Of a DNA stretch of 14,432 nucleotides, positions 1-7,327 are shown piece by piece (the first letter of the stretch is position 1; each line of letters begins with the position of its first letter). The DNA is from an uncultured Eubacteriales bacterium (GTDB lineage Bacteria > Bacillota > Clostridia > Oscillospirales > QAKW01). The stretch covers positions 1 through 14,432 of the forward strand of contig CABULU010000046.1 of assembly GCA_902492505.1 (NCBI GenBank). The letters run 5' to 3'. Both the position numbers and the translations under genes were made by a program. Under the pieces are notes generated by a model. That model did not search any database and was not told the origin of the DNA. It saw only the letters and a program-made list of their open reading frames with translations.

Positions 1-7
1 TAAGATA

Positions 8-1351
8 ATGATATTAAGAGTTTTGTCAGGTCTGTCGGCAGTCGTTGTAGTTCTGTGTTCGCTGGCTGCCTGCGCTCCGAAACCGGAGAGTGTTTTTAAA
101 GATGAAGCAAATCAATGGTTTGATGGCTTTGAGAAAGCTCAGGCGGCATTGAAAGCGGAAAAGAATTATGAATATAACGAGAAAGGCTCTGTTGCCGTGT
201 CAAAGCCTAAAGTGAGCGCCGTCGATGCTGATTCGGCAATTTCAGATTATTATGATACTCTGAAAAATGAGTTCAGACTGCGCGCATCAACGGAGGAGGA
301 CAAGCTTCTTATAAGCTATAAATCATATAAAGCGTCAGATGATATAACGGGTGTCGAGGTTATATATTCACAGGTGCTGGGCGGTGAGACAAGCAGTGCT
401 GTAAAGACATTTAATTTTGACTCGAAAGGTCTCCTGCAAACAGATGATGTATTGCAGCGGCTAACCATGATAATTGCAAAGGACATGCTTTTGGCAAATG
501 AGCAGTACGGCTCTTCTATTGACAAAAGCAAGCTCAATGAAAGCCGGGATTATCAGCTGCTCTTTACCGAAAGCGGAATCAGCGTAATATATGATGCAGG
601 TGCGATTGCACCCGAATCGAGCGGGGAACTTCGTGTGGATGTTCCGTATGCGAAGATTCGCTATGCACTGCCTGAAAGCATAAAACAAAACGTTCCCGAG
701 GACGACAGCGTGCGTACCGTGGATATTACTAAAAAGCTTGTTGCACTGACCTTTGACGACGGTCCTAACAGAAAGTATACAAATGAAATTTTAGATACGC
801 TTGAGGCATATGATTCCGTTGCTACTTTTTTTGAGGTCGGAAATGTAATCCCCAACGCTCCCGAGGCTATGAAGCGTGCGGCGGAGCTTGGCTGTGAAAT
901 CGGAAGTCACTCATATTCACATAAGAATTTGAAAACTGCGTCCGTGGATAGGATTAAAGAAGAAATAGAAAAGACGGATGAAAAATTTGAGGAGGTGCTC
1001 GGCTATAAGCCGACAATGCTCCGTCCGCCTTACGGTGAGGTGGACTCCGACCTGCGCGAAAACTGTGACAAGTATCTAATCGGCTGGTCGGTTGATACCG
1101 AGGACTGGAAATACCGCGATAAGGACAAGGTTGTAGCGTCGGTTAAAAACGAGGGCGACCTTGACGGGGACGTTATTCTCATGCATTCGCTTTATGAGTC
1201 AACATCAGACGCGGTAAAGGAGCTTGTGCCGTGGCTTATTGAAAACGGGTATCAGCTTGTTACTGTAAGTGAGCTTATGAAGTACAGGTATGAGACTGAG
1301 CTTGAAACAGGAAAATACTATTCCGGAAGCTGGTTTGATTCAAACAAGTAA
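8..1351 (+). CDS. PdaC-like polysaccharide deacetylase lipoprotein (NodB domain)
   Basis: Predicted membrane-anchored extracellular deacetylase of peptidoglycan or another N-acetylated glycan. The N-terminus (residues 1-22) is a lipoprotein signal peptide ending in the lipobox LAAC, with Cys22 as the lipidation site. Residues about 70-220 resemble the DUF4163/DUF3298 region that precedes the catalytic domain in PdaC/RsiV-type proteins. Residues about 243-425 are a NodB domain with all five motifs: TFDDGP (248-253, Asp250/Asp251), HSYSH (301-305, metal-binding His301/His305), RPPYG (339-343), DTEDW (363-367) and LMHS (391-394, His393). The metal triad is therefore intact and the enzyme should be active. 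The frame stays open to the left edge of the window (only two codons are visible before the ATG) and no Shine-Dalgarno can be judged, so the true start may lie a few codons upstream. The fold assignment is firm. The choice between MurNAc and GlcNAc deacetylation is inference. Confidence 0.88.
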   Translation: MILRVLSGLSAVVVVLCSLAACAPKPESVFKDEANQWFDGFEKAQAALKAEKNYEYNEKGSVAVSKPKVSAVDADSAISDYYDTLKNEFRLRASTEEDKLLISYKSYKASDDITGVEVIYSQVLGGETSSAVKTFNFDSKGLLQTDDVLQRLTMIIAKDMLLANEQYGSSIDKSKLNESRDYQLLFTESGISVIYDAGAIAPESSGELRVDVPYAKIRYALPESIKQNVPEDDSVRTVDITKKLVALTFDDGPNRKYTNEILDTLEAYDSVATFFEVGNVIPNAPEAMKRAAELGCEIGSHSYSHKNLKTASVDRIKEEIEKTDEKFEEVLGYKPTMLRPPYGEVDSDLRENCDKYLIGWSVDTEDWKYRDKDKVVASVKNEGDLDGDVILMHSLYESTSDAVKELVPWLIENGYQLVTVSELMKYRYETELETGKYYSGSWFDSNK

Positions 1352-1361
1352 GTATGAATAT

Positions 1362-1395
1362 AAAAAAACGCCGTACATACTGTACGGCGTTTTTT
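1362..1395. terminator. Bidirectional intrinsic terminator between convergent genes
   Basis: A perfect 10-bp stem (1368-1377 with 1381-1390) has a TAC loop. It is flanked by seven A's on the left and a T-run on the right, which extend the helix with A-U pairs. Read on either strand it is a GC-rich hairpin followed by a U-tract. It therefore serves both the deacetylase (+) and the CorC-family operon (-), whose stop codons lie at 1351 and 1406. Confidence 0.93.
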
Positions 1396-1405
1396 ATTGA
1401 TTAAG

Positions 1406-2686
1406 TCAGTTGTTTTCGTCCTCCTGCTGTTCCGAGAGCAGTTCGACGTGAATTTTTGATACTCTGTGTTTTTTTGTTTTTGTTACGGTGAAAGCAATGT
1501 TTTTATAGTAAGCAACGTCGTTTTTGCGGGCGTAGTGCTCTAATAGCTCTACGACAAACCCGCCCACCGTTGCGTTGTCGTCGTCGAAATCTTTATCGTA
1601 AAAGTCCAGCTCGTCAAACAGGTCTTCAATGCGCATGTCGCCGTCAACTTCAAAGCTGCCGTCGGCAAGTTCTGTGATTTCAGGCTCTATTATGTCGCTT
1701 TCGTCCCAGATATCACCGACCAGCTGCTCTAAAACATCCTCCATTGTGAGAATGCCCATGACTCCGCCGTATTCGTCTGTAACTATTGTCATGTGAGCGT
1801 TGTTTTTTCGCATTTGAGCAAGTACATCGTCAAGCGGCATGGTTTTATATACAAACACAGCCGGCATCAGCGATGTGAGAAGGTCGCAGTCCGCATTTTC
1901 CGACAGCTCCTTCAGTACACAGTTTACATGCAGAATACCGATTATATTATCAACAGTATCCCTGTATACCGGTATACGTGTAAAGCTGGAGCTTAATATT
2001 TTATCGAGTATTTCCTGACGCGTGCTGTCCGCATCGATTGCGAGCATGTCTACACGCGGCGTGATTATTTCATATGCCTGAACGTCTTCGAAATCAAACA
2101 CGCTCTGTATGAGGTCGCACTTTTCCTCGTCAATAACGCCCTCGTCTTCAACCGTGTCGATTATGCTTTCCAGCTCGTTTTCGGTAACGGCCGGCGTATC
2201 GTCCGCCTGGTTTTTCCATAGCTTTGATACAAGCTTTAAAATTTCGTCCACCACAAAAACAATCGGCTTTGTGATAACGGTAAATACATAAAGCGGAATT
2301 GCGAAAAAGCCTGCCGCTTCGTCGGGCACTGATTTTGCCGCCACCTTTGGGAGGATTTCTCCGAAAATAAGCAATATGACAGTCATTGCAATTGTCGCAA
2401 CCCATGCGCGGTTTTCGCCCAGCAGGTCTATGACAATAACTGTTGCAACTGATGAAGACGCGATGTTTACAAGGTTGTTGCCTATTAGAATAGCCGCGAG
2501 TACACTTTCGTAGCGCATATAGATTTTATACGCCAGCTTGTGTGCCGTTGAGTGGCTTTTTTCGGCTCTTTGTCTCAGCCTCACCTCATTTGCCGAGGCA
2601 TATGAAATTTCGGACGCGGAGAAAAATGCCGATAAAATAACAAATATAATAATGGCAATATAATTAAACAGCGGTGTCACCCCCAA
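1406..2686 (-). CDS. CNNM/CorC (HlyC/CorC, UPF0053) family membrane protein with DUF21, CBS pair and CorC_HlyC domains
   Basis: Membrane protein of the CNNM/CorC family, whose members are linked to Mg2+ (or other divalent cation) efflux; older annotations say hemolysin. Residues 1-185 form the DUF21 domain with about four membrane segments, the SASEISYAS element after the first helix (24-32) and the GEILPK motif (109-114). Residues about 205-325 form a CBS pair (DEYGG at 304-308). Residues about 335-420 form the acidic C-terminal CorC_HlyC domain. At 426 aa it has full family length. The start is TTG at 2686, with AGAGGA at 2692-2697 five bases upstream; a GTG two codons later (2680) is the alternative. 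The start lies inside the 3' end of the upstream paralog (23-bp overlap), so the two genes are probably translationally coupled. The family is certain. The transported ion is inferred. Confidence 0.9.
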   Translation of the reverse strand: MGVTPLFNYIAIIIFVILSAFFSASEISYASANEVRLRQRAEKSHSTAHKLAYKIYMRYESVLAAILIGNNLVNIASSSVATVIVIDLLGENRAWVATIAMTVILLIFGEILPKVAAKSVPDEAAGFFAIPLYVFTVITKPIVFVVDEILKLVSKLWKNQADDTPAVTENELESIIDTVEDEGVIDEEKCDLIQSVFDFEDVQAYEIITPRVDMLAIDADSTRQEILDKILSSSFTRIPVYRDTVDNIIGILHVNCVLKELSENADCDLLTSLMPAVFVYKTMPLDDVLAQMRKNNAHMTIVTDEYGGVMGILTMEDVLEQLVGDIWDESDIIEPEITELADGSFEVDGDMRIEDLFDELDFYDKDFDDDNATVGGFVVELLEHYARKNDVAYYKNIAFTVTKTKKHRVSKIHVELLSEQQEDENN

Positions 2687-3692
2687 TCACATCCTCTTCG
2701 TCGTAGATTTCGCCTACCAGCTCTTCGAGAATGTCCTCGACGGTGATAATGCCGAGTACCTTATTATCTGATTTAATGTATGCAAGATGTGTGCGCTTTT
2801 GCGAGAGCGCGCCCAGCAGGTCGTCCACGGGAGTTGAAACCGGAATAAACTCCGGCGTGCTCATAACCTCTCTTACCGAGGTATTGCCCTGGTCTTTTAT
2901 GTAGCGCTTTAAAAATCTGCGTATACTCAGCGTTCCTATAACGTTGCCTGAATCATTCGTTACAGGCAGCCGCGAGTGACCGCAGTTACGGATAAACTGC
3001 GCCGCGTCGTCTGCGGGCATGTCTGCGCTGATGCAAACGACGTTCTCCCAGGACGTCATAACGTCCTTTGCGCTTGATTCGGAAAATTCAATGGCATTTT
3101 GCACCATCTCGCCGGTGTTCCTGTCGATGTCGTTTTCCTCAACATAGGTTTCAATGATATCGTAAAGCTCATCCTCAGTTACTGTCGGCGTCTGTGTCGC
3201 ACGGCGGCGAAACGGTTTGCTGGCAAGCCGGCTGAGAGCTGAAAAAATAAAGCTTACGGGCGTTAAAATCTTCATAAGAAAGATCAGCGAACGTGAGATT
3301 ACCTTGGCAAATTTTTCGTTGCATGCCTTGGCAAAGCATTTAGGTATCATCTCGCCTAAAAAGAATACGGCAACGGTTGTGATAAGCGTGCAGAGCGGTA
3401 CCGCAAAATCCGGAATCGCCTGGGCGTTTTTGAATATATCATATGTGACAACCGTTGAAAGCGTGGCAATCGCTGTATTTACGATATTGTTGCCGATGAG
3501 CAGTGTGGACAGCGCTTTGTCAAAGTTTTCAAGCAGGTATAAAACGCGCTGAGCAGCTTTGTCTCCGTTTTCGGCATGATTTGCAATTCGGATTTTATTT
3601 ACCGATGCAAGCGATATTTCCGAACCGGAAAAATATGCACTCAGTAAAAACAAAATAACAAACGCAAATAATCGCACAGGACCGTCGTCCAT
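2664..3692 (-). CDS. CNNM/CorC family membrane protein, short form lacking the CorC_HlyC domain
   Basis: Paralog of the downstream gene and first gene of a two-gene operon. From the ATG at 3692 it encodes 342 aa, beginning MDDGPVRLF. The DUF21 transmembrane domain (residues about 1-180) carries the SGSEISLAS element and a GEMIPK motif. A CBS pair follows (about 190-330), and the protein ends just after it (EEDVIGGDTAV). The C-terminal CorC_HlyC domain present in its neighbour is absent. The frame is open further up to 3785, but that ATG sits in the -35 hexamer of the likely promoter and has no ribosome site. The ATG at 3692 follows TTGGAG (3704-3709) and places the first membrane helix at the usual distance, so I prefer it. 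CNNM proteins dimerise, so a mixed dimer with the full-length paralog is possible (inference). Confidence 0.87.
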   Translation of the reverse strand: MDDGPVRLFAFVILFLLSAYFSGSEISLASVNKIRIANHAENGDKAAQRVLYLLENFDKALSTLLIGNNIVNTAIATLSTVVTYDIFKNAQAIPDFAVPLCTLITTVAVFFLGEMIPKCFAKACNEKFAKVISRSLIFLMKILTPVSFIFSALSRLASKPFRRRATQTPTVTEDELYDIIETYVEENDIDRNTGEMVQNAIEFSESSAKDVMTSWENVVCISADMPADDAAQFIRNCGHSRLPVTNDSGNVIGTLSIRRFLKRYIKDQGNTSVREVMSTPEFIPVSTPVDDLLGALSQKRTHLAYIKSDNKVLGIITVEDILEELVGEIYDEEDVIGGDTAV

Positions 3693-3756
3693 TAAGAAAT
3701 CATCTCCAATTATCAGATAATTAAATATTGAGGTTTGAAACACAATATTAACTGCT

Positions 3757-3785
3757 ATTATATCATACCAATTATCCGAATTCAA
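3757..3785 (-). promoter_or_regulatory. SigA-type promoter of the CNNM/CorC pair
   Basis: On the minus strand TTGAAT (3780-3785) is followed after exactly 17 bp by TATAAT (3757-3762). A transcript from about 3750 would have a leader of roughly 58 nt before the ATG at 3692. This excludes the ATG at 3785 as a start used from this promoter. Confidence 0.75.
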
Positions 3786-3805
3786 TATTTATTATGATTT
3801 TCATA

Positions 3806-3834
3806 TTGACTTGCAGTAGTTTTAATTGTAAAAT
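3806..3834 (+). promoter_or_regulatory. SigA-type promoter of the WYL regulator / FAD oxidoreductase operon
   Basis: TTGACT (3806-3811), 17-bp spacer, TAAAAT (3829-3834), about 30 bp before the ATG at 3866. It is back to back with the CNNM promoter: the two -35 boxes are only 20 bp apart, so a protein bound here could affect both directions. The ribosome site AAGGTGGA is at 3853-3860. Confidence 0.7.
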
Positions 3835-3865
3835 TTGTATAAATTGACAAAGAAGGTGGATTTGT

Positions 3866-4867
3866 ATGTCCAAATCCCGCAATCAAAAGCTGAAAATAAT
3901 CTATCTTTATGATATTTTAAAACGCGACACGGATTCCGGTCACGGTATCACAATGCGGCGGATAATTGAAAGGCTTGCAGCCTTAGGTATCGCCGCCGAG
4001 AGGAAATCGGTATACGAGGATATTGCACTGCTTCGCGATGTTTACGGTGCGGACATTGAGACGGTGCGTGCGGGCGGACACAGCGAATACAGGCTTTTGT
4101 CACGTGAGTTTGAACTTCCCGAGCTCAAGCTGCTTGTTGACGCCGTTCAGTCATCCAAATTTATCACCGAAAGGAAAACCGATGAGCTTATTAAGAAGTT
4201 AGAGTCGCTTACAAGCGTCAATGAGGCTCGCGGGCTGCACGGTCAGGTATTTGTCCGCGGGCGTATTAAAACGATGAACGAGACGATATATTATAATGTG
4301 GACGCGGTAAACGACGGAATTGTCGGTAACCGAGCTATCAGCTTTCGTTATTTTGAGTGGACGCCAAACAGGAAAAAGGAGCTTCGCCGCGGCGGCGCGC
4401 TGTATACGGTAAGTCCGCTTGCTCTCAGCTGGGATGATGAAAACTATTATTTAATAGCGTTTGATGAGCGCGAAAATAAAATAAAGCATTACCGCGTTGA
4501 TAAAATGCAGGATATTCGCTGTACAGAACGGTCAAGGCAGCTTCCCGGCGGTTTTTCGGATTTCGACGCGGCACAGTATACCAAAAAGGTGTTTGGTATG
4601 TTCGGCGGCAGTGAAAAAAAAGTCACGCTTTGCTGCTCGGACAGTCTGGCGGGCGCCGTTATTGACAGATTCGGTCAGGACGTGATGACTGTACCGGGTG
4701 ATAGCGGCAGCTTTACATTTACCGTGTCGGTTCAGGTCAGCCCGCAGTTTTTTGCATGGCTTTGCGGTCTGGGTGATAAAATCAAAATACAGGCTCCGTC
4801 TGACGTTAAAGACGAGTTTATCCGATATATAAAAAGAATAGAAGAAAGCTACGGTGACAAAAAATGA
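3866..4867 (+). CDS. WYL-domain (YafY-type) transcriptional regulator
   Basis: Cytoplasmic ligand-responsive DNA-binding protein of 333 aa, the normal length for HTH-WYL-WCX regulators. Residues about 8-75 form a winged helix-turn-helix (GITMRRIIERL, then the recognition region RKSVYEDIALLRDVYGADI). Residues about 140-220 form the WYL domain, with YYLIAF (194-199) in place of the name-giving WYL and the conserved HYRVDKM (208-214). Residues about 250-328 match the C-terminal WCX extension. A consensus-type promoter and a good Shine-Dalgarno (AAGGTGGA) precede the ATG. Its stop codon overlaps the start of the next gene (ATGA at 4864-4867), so regulator and oxidoreductase are made together. By family, WYL proteins bind small ligands or nucleic acids. 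Which genes it controls is inference: its own operon, and possibly the glycyl radical operon. Confidence 0.88.
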   Translation: MSKSRNQKLKIIYLYDILKRDTDSGHGITMRRIIERLAALGIAAERKSVYEDIALLRDVYGADIETVRAGGHSEYRLLSREFELPELKLLVDAVQSSKFITERKTDELIKKLESLTSVNEARGLHGQVFVRGRIKTMNETIYYNVDAVNDGIVGNRAISFRYFEWTPNRKKELRRGGALYTVSPLALSWDDENYYLIAFDERENKIKHYRVDKMQDIRCTERSRQLPGGFSDFDAAQYTKKVFGMFGGSEKKVTLCCSDSLAGAVIDRFGQDVMTVPGDSGSFTFTVSVQVSPQFFAWLCGLGDKIKIQAPSDVKDEFIRYIKRIEESYGDKK

Positions 4868-6663
4868 ACGAAGATATGGGCAAACATGGCATTGTTCACA
4901 GCGTAAGAGAGCAGTTTAAAACGGTAAAGCACAAGGCGGATGTATGCGTTGTCGGCGCAGGGCTTGCGGGCATGTGTGCGGCGATTGCCGCCGCGCGCCG
5001 CGGCTGCAGTGTGGTTTTGGTGCATGACCGACCGATGCCGGGCGGCAACTGTTCGTCCGAAATCCGTATGTGGCCGCTCGGGGCGGACGGTTCTAATCCT
5101 GCCAATCTGCGCGAAACGGGAATTTTTGAGGAGCTTTTGCTGGAAAATATGTACCGCAACCCCACGCGCAGCTTTGCAATCTGGGACTCGGTGCTCTACG
5201 GTGCGGTAAGATATCAGAGCGGGCTAAAGCTTATACTTAACTGTTCCGTAAACGCTGCACGCACGCACGACGCACGTATTGTATCTGTCAGCGGCTGGCA
5301 GCTTACAACCTATTTCAATCATGAAATTGAGGCGAATATTTTCATTGACTGTTCGGGCGACAGCGTGCTTGCAACCCTCAGCGGTGCAAAATTCCGCCGC
5401 GGACGCGAGGCGGCAGGTGAGTTCGGCGAAAGCATAGAGCCGGAAACCGCGGACAGTATGACAATGGGTAATACCTGTCTTATACAGGCGCGGGAAACTG
5501 CGCAGGATATACGCTATACTCCGGCGCGCTGGGCGGAAAAAATTGATAAATCCCAGCTTGAGGGCAGAGGTTTTAAACCCTCCGGCCTTGACGGCAATTA
5601 CTGGTGGATGGAGCTTGGCGGCGAGCGTGATACGATTTCCGACAGCGAGGAGATAAGGGATGAGCTGATAGCGCTTTCCTACGGCGTGTGGGACTATGTA
5701 AAAAACAGCGGTGACGGTGACGCGTCACGCTGGGAGCTTGACTGGGCAGGTTATCTGCCGGGCAAGCGCGAGAGCAGGAGGTATGTCGGCGATTACATAC
5801 TGACGCAAAACGACGCCCAAAACGGCACCCGCTTTTATGACGCGGTGGCGTACGGCGGACGCTCGATTGACGACCATCCGCAGCTGGGCTTTCGCCACAG
5901 AGGCGAGCCCACTGTATATCATAAATGTGCTGCACCGTTTTCAATACCCTATCGCTGTCTTTATTCGGAAAACGTTCAAAACCTCATGTTCGCGGGCAGG
6001 AATATAAGCGTGACCCACGCTGCAATGGCAGCTTCCCGCGTCATGGCCACCTGCGCCATACTGGGTCAGGCGGCGGGAACTGCTGCCTGGGTCGCCGCTC
6101 AAAACAAAACCGACCCGCGCGGTGTGCTGGACAGCATAGAGCTTTTGCAGCAGACGCTGATGTATGACGACTGCTGGCTGCCCGGGCTTTCGCGTAAAAT
6201 AAGCGGCATTTGTCAAAATGCAAGACTCACGGCGGACTGTGAAAACGCCGATATTCTCCGCAACGGCCTGGATCGTCCGGAAAACGGCGATGATAACGGG
6301 TGCTTTCTGCCGCTCGGCGGGAGTGCGCGGTACGTGCTTGAAAAGCGGTGTCATGTTCGTGCTCTGCGTATTGTATTTGACAGTGATCTTTTGCGCGAAA
6401 CGATAAAAAAGGATTATAACGCGGGCAGTGTTACGCCCACCGTCTGCAACCGTCCTTTGGAAGGCATGAGCTTTGAATTTCCGCCTACCATGACGCGTGA
6501 ATTTGAAATTTATATTGACGGCGAGCTGTTTTTGCGTGTGAATGAAAATTATAAACGTCTTGTTGTAATTCCCGTAGGGCGCGCCGTCTCTGAGATTGAG
6601 ATGCGCCCGCTTGCCACTTACGGCAGACAGAGCGCGCACGTATTTTCTTTTGATTTTGAATAA
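4864..6663 (+). CDS. FAD-dependent oxidoreductase (FAD_oxidored, PF12831-type) with C-terminal beta-rich domain
   Basis: Predicted soluble flavoenzyme of 599 aa without a signal peptide. The N-terminal Rossmann fold has VGAGLAG (30-36) for FAD binding and an acidic residue at Asp55, followed by the family signature PGGNCSSEIRMW (59-70). DCSGD (152-156), the KRESRRYVGDYILTQ region (301-315) and the second FAD-contact segment FAGRNISVTHAAMAASRVM (376-394) with GQAAGTAAW (401-409) all agree with PF12831. Residues about 440-599 are not part of the flavin core. They read like a beta-sandwich resembling discoidin or galactose-binding modules (tentative, from the pattern ARLTA...NGLDRPENGDDN...RALRIVFDSDL). 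The start overlaps the WYL regulator stop (ATGA). Members often occur beside carbohydrate-catabolic genes, but the substrate here is unknown. A long hairpin follows the stop. Confidence 0.85.
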   Translation: MNEDMGKHGIVHSVREQFKTVKHKADVCVVGAGLAGMCAAIAAARRGCSVVLVHDRPMPGGNCSSEIRMWPLGADGSNPANLRETGIFEELLLENMYRNPTRSFAIWDSVLYGAVRYQSGLKLILNCSVNAARTHDARIVSVSGWQLTTYFNHEIEANIFIDCSGDSVLATLSGAKFRRGREAAGEFGESIEPETADSMTMGNTCLIQARETAQDIRYTPARWAEKIDKSQLEGRGFKPSGLDGNYWWMELGGERDTISDSEEIRDELIALSYGVWDYVKNSGDGDASRWELDWAGYLPGKRESRRYVGDYILTQNDAQNGTRFYDAVAYGGRSIDDHPQLGFRHRGEPTVYHKCAAPFSIPYRCLYSENVQNLMFAGRNISVTHAAMAASRVMATCAILGQAAGTAAWVAAQNKTDPRGVLDSIELLQQTLMYDDCWLPGLSRKISGICQNARLTADCENADILRNGLDRPENGDDNGCFLPLGGSARYVLEKRCHVRALRIVFDSDLLRETIKKDYNAGSVTPTVCNRPLEGMSFEFPPTMTREFEIYIDGELFLRVNENYKRLVVIPVGRAVSEIEMRPLATYGRQSAHVFSFDFE

Positions 6664-6669
6664 TGTGGC

Positions 6670-6708
6670 AATCCCCGCATCGCATTTTAAATGCGAGGCG
6701 GGGATTTT
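6670..6708 (+). terminator. Long hairpin terminator after the FAD oxidoreductase gene
   Basis: The outer stem AATCCCCGC (6670-6678) pairs with GCGGGGATT (6698-6706). The inner stem TCGCAT (6680-6685) pairs with ATGCGA (6691-6696). One A/G mismatch lies between the two stems. TTTT and, after AG, another TTT follow on the plus strand. On the minus strand the hairpin has no comparable T-run, so it is a good terminator for the + operon and a weaker one for the convergent methyltransferase operon ending at 6723. Confidence 0.82.
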
Positions 6709-6722
6709 AGTTTATGTCTTAG

Positions 6723-7322
6723 CTATGGCTGACGTACAGCCGCAATAATGAATGCATGCTCCGTCTGAGTTTCAAGCGTTATTTTCAGCCCCGTATCCCG
6801 CAGCAGCGCGGATATGTTTTGAGGACTGTCCGGGTATATTTTGATTTTCCTTGTGCCCATGTCCAAAAACTGTTTTTGTGATTTGTCAAGCGATAAAACA
6901 ACAATGCCGCGCGTATTCAACAGTTGATAAATTTTATTTACGGCGGCTTTTTTATCTTTAAAATGCATAAATGTCAGCGAGCTGTAAATAACGTCAAAGC
7001 GCTGTCCGAAATCATATTCAAAAAAATCGGCACATAAAATTTTCGCGTTTTTGAACTCCGAAAGATTTTTCTTTGCGCGCTGCGCGGTCTTAGGCGAAAA
7101 GTCAATACCGGTAAAGCTTTTGCAAAGCGGCGCAACCTTTATCGCCAGCCTGCCCGTGCCAACGCCTATTTCCAGCACGCATTTGTCGGCGGACAGCTTT
7201 AGCGCATCTGTAAAAGCTGCGCCGTCCCATTTGTCCATGTGAGCGCGAAGCAAAGGCGGGTCAAAAACGGGGTCGTTGCCCTCTTCAATTAAAAGATCAT
7301 AGTGTTTTACAGTCTCATTCAT
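6723..7322 (-). CDS. Class I SAM-dependent methyltransferase, substrate unknown
   Basis: A 199-aa Rossmann-fold methyltransferase. Motif I is VLEIGVGTGR (49-58). The acidic residue after strand 2 is Asp74 (TGIDFS), motif III-like ADFF lies at 98-101, and FDVIYSSLTFMHF follows. The N-terminus MNETVKHYDLLIEEGNDPVFDPPLLRAHMDKWDG is, from memory, shared by a widespread group of small uncharacterised Firmicutes methyltransferases, so it may not be specific to this operon. It is the last gene of the minus-strand operon, five bases after the GH36 stop. No convincing Shine-Dalgarno precedes its ATG, which suggests translation by coupling or reinitiation. Whether it acts in the same pathway as the glycyl radical enzyme cannot be told from sequence. 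Confidence 0.82.
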   Translation of the reverse strand: MNETVKHYDLLIEEGNDPVFDPPLLRAHMDKWDGAAFTDALKLSADKCVLEIGVGTGRLAIKVAPLCKSFTGIDFSPKTAQRAKKNLSEFKNAKILCADFFEYDFGQRFDVIYSSLTFMHFKDKKAAVNKIYQLLNTRGIVVLSLDKSQKQFLDMGTRKIKIYPDSPQNISALLRDTGLKITLETQTEHAFIIAAVRQP

Positions 7323-7327
7323 ATCAT

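Noticed and set aside
3693..3785. N-terminal extension of the short CNNM protein to the ATG at 3785
   Set aside because: That ATG lies in the -35 box of the gene's likely promoter and adds 31 residues unlike the family. The ATG at 3692 has a Shine-Dalgarno sequence.
3866..4867. WYL regulator as a sign of a phage-defence island
   Set aside because: WYL proteins often accompany defence genes, but no nuclease, ATPase, CRISPR or other defence gene is nearby. The neighbours are metabolic.
5941..6639. Long minus-strand open frame (232 codons) inside the FAD oxidoreductase gene
   Set aside because: It is fully antisense to a gene with clear family motifs, and its translation has no recognisable domain and a composition typical of a shadow frame.
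6664..6722. Hairpin at 6670-6706 as a repeat or attachment site
   Set aside because: It has a single-copy terminator layout directly after a stop codon, and no second copy was seen in the window.
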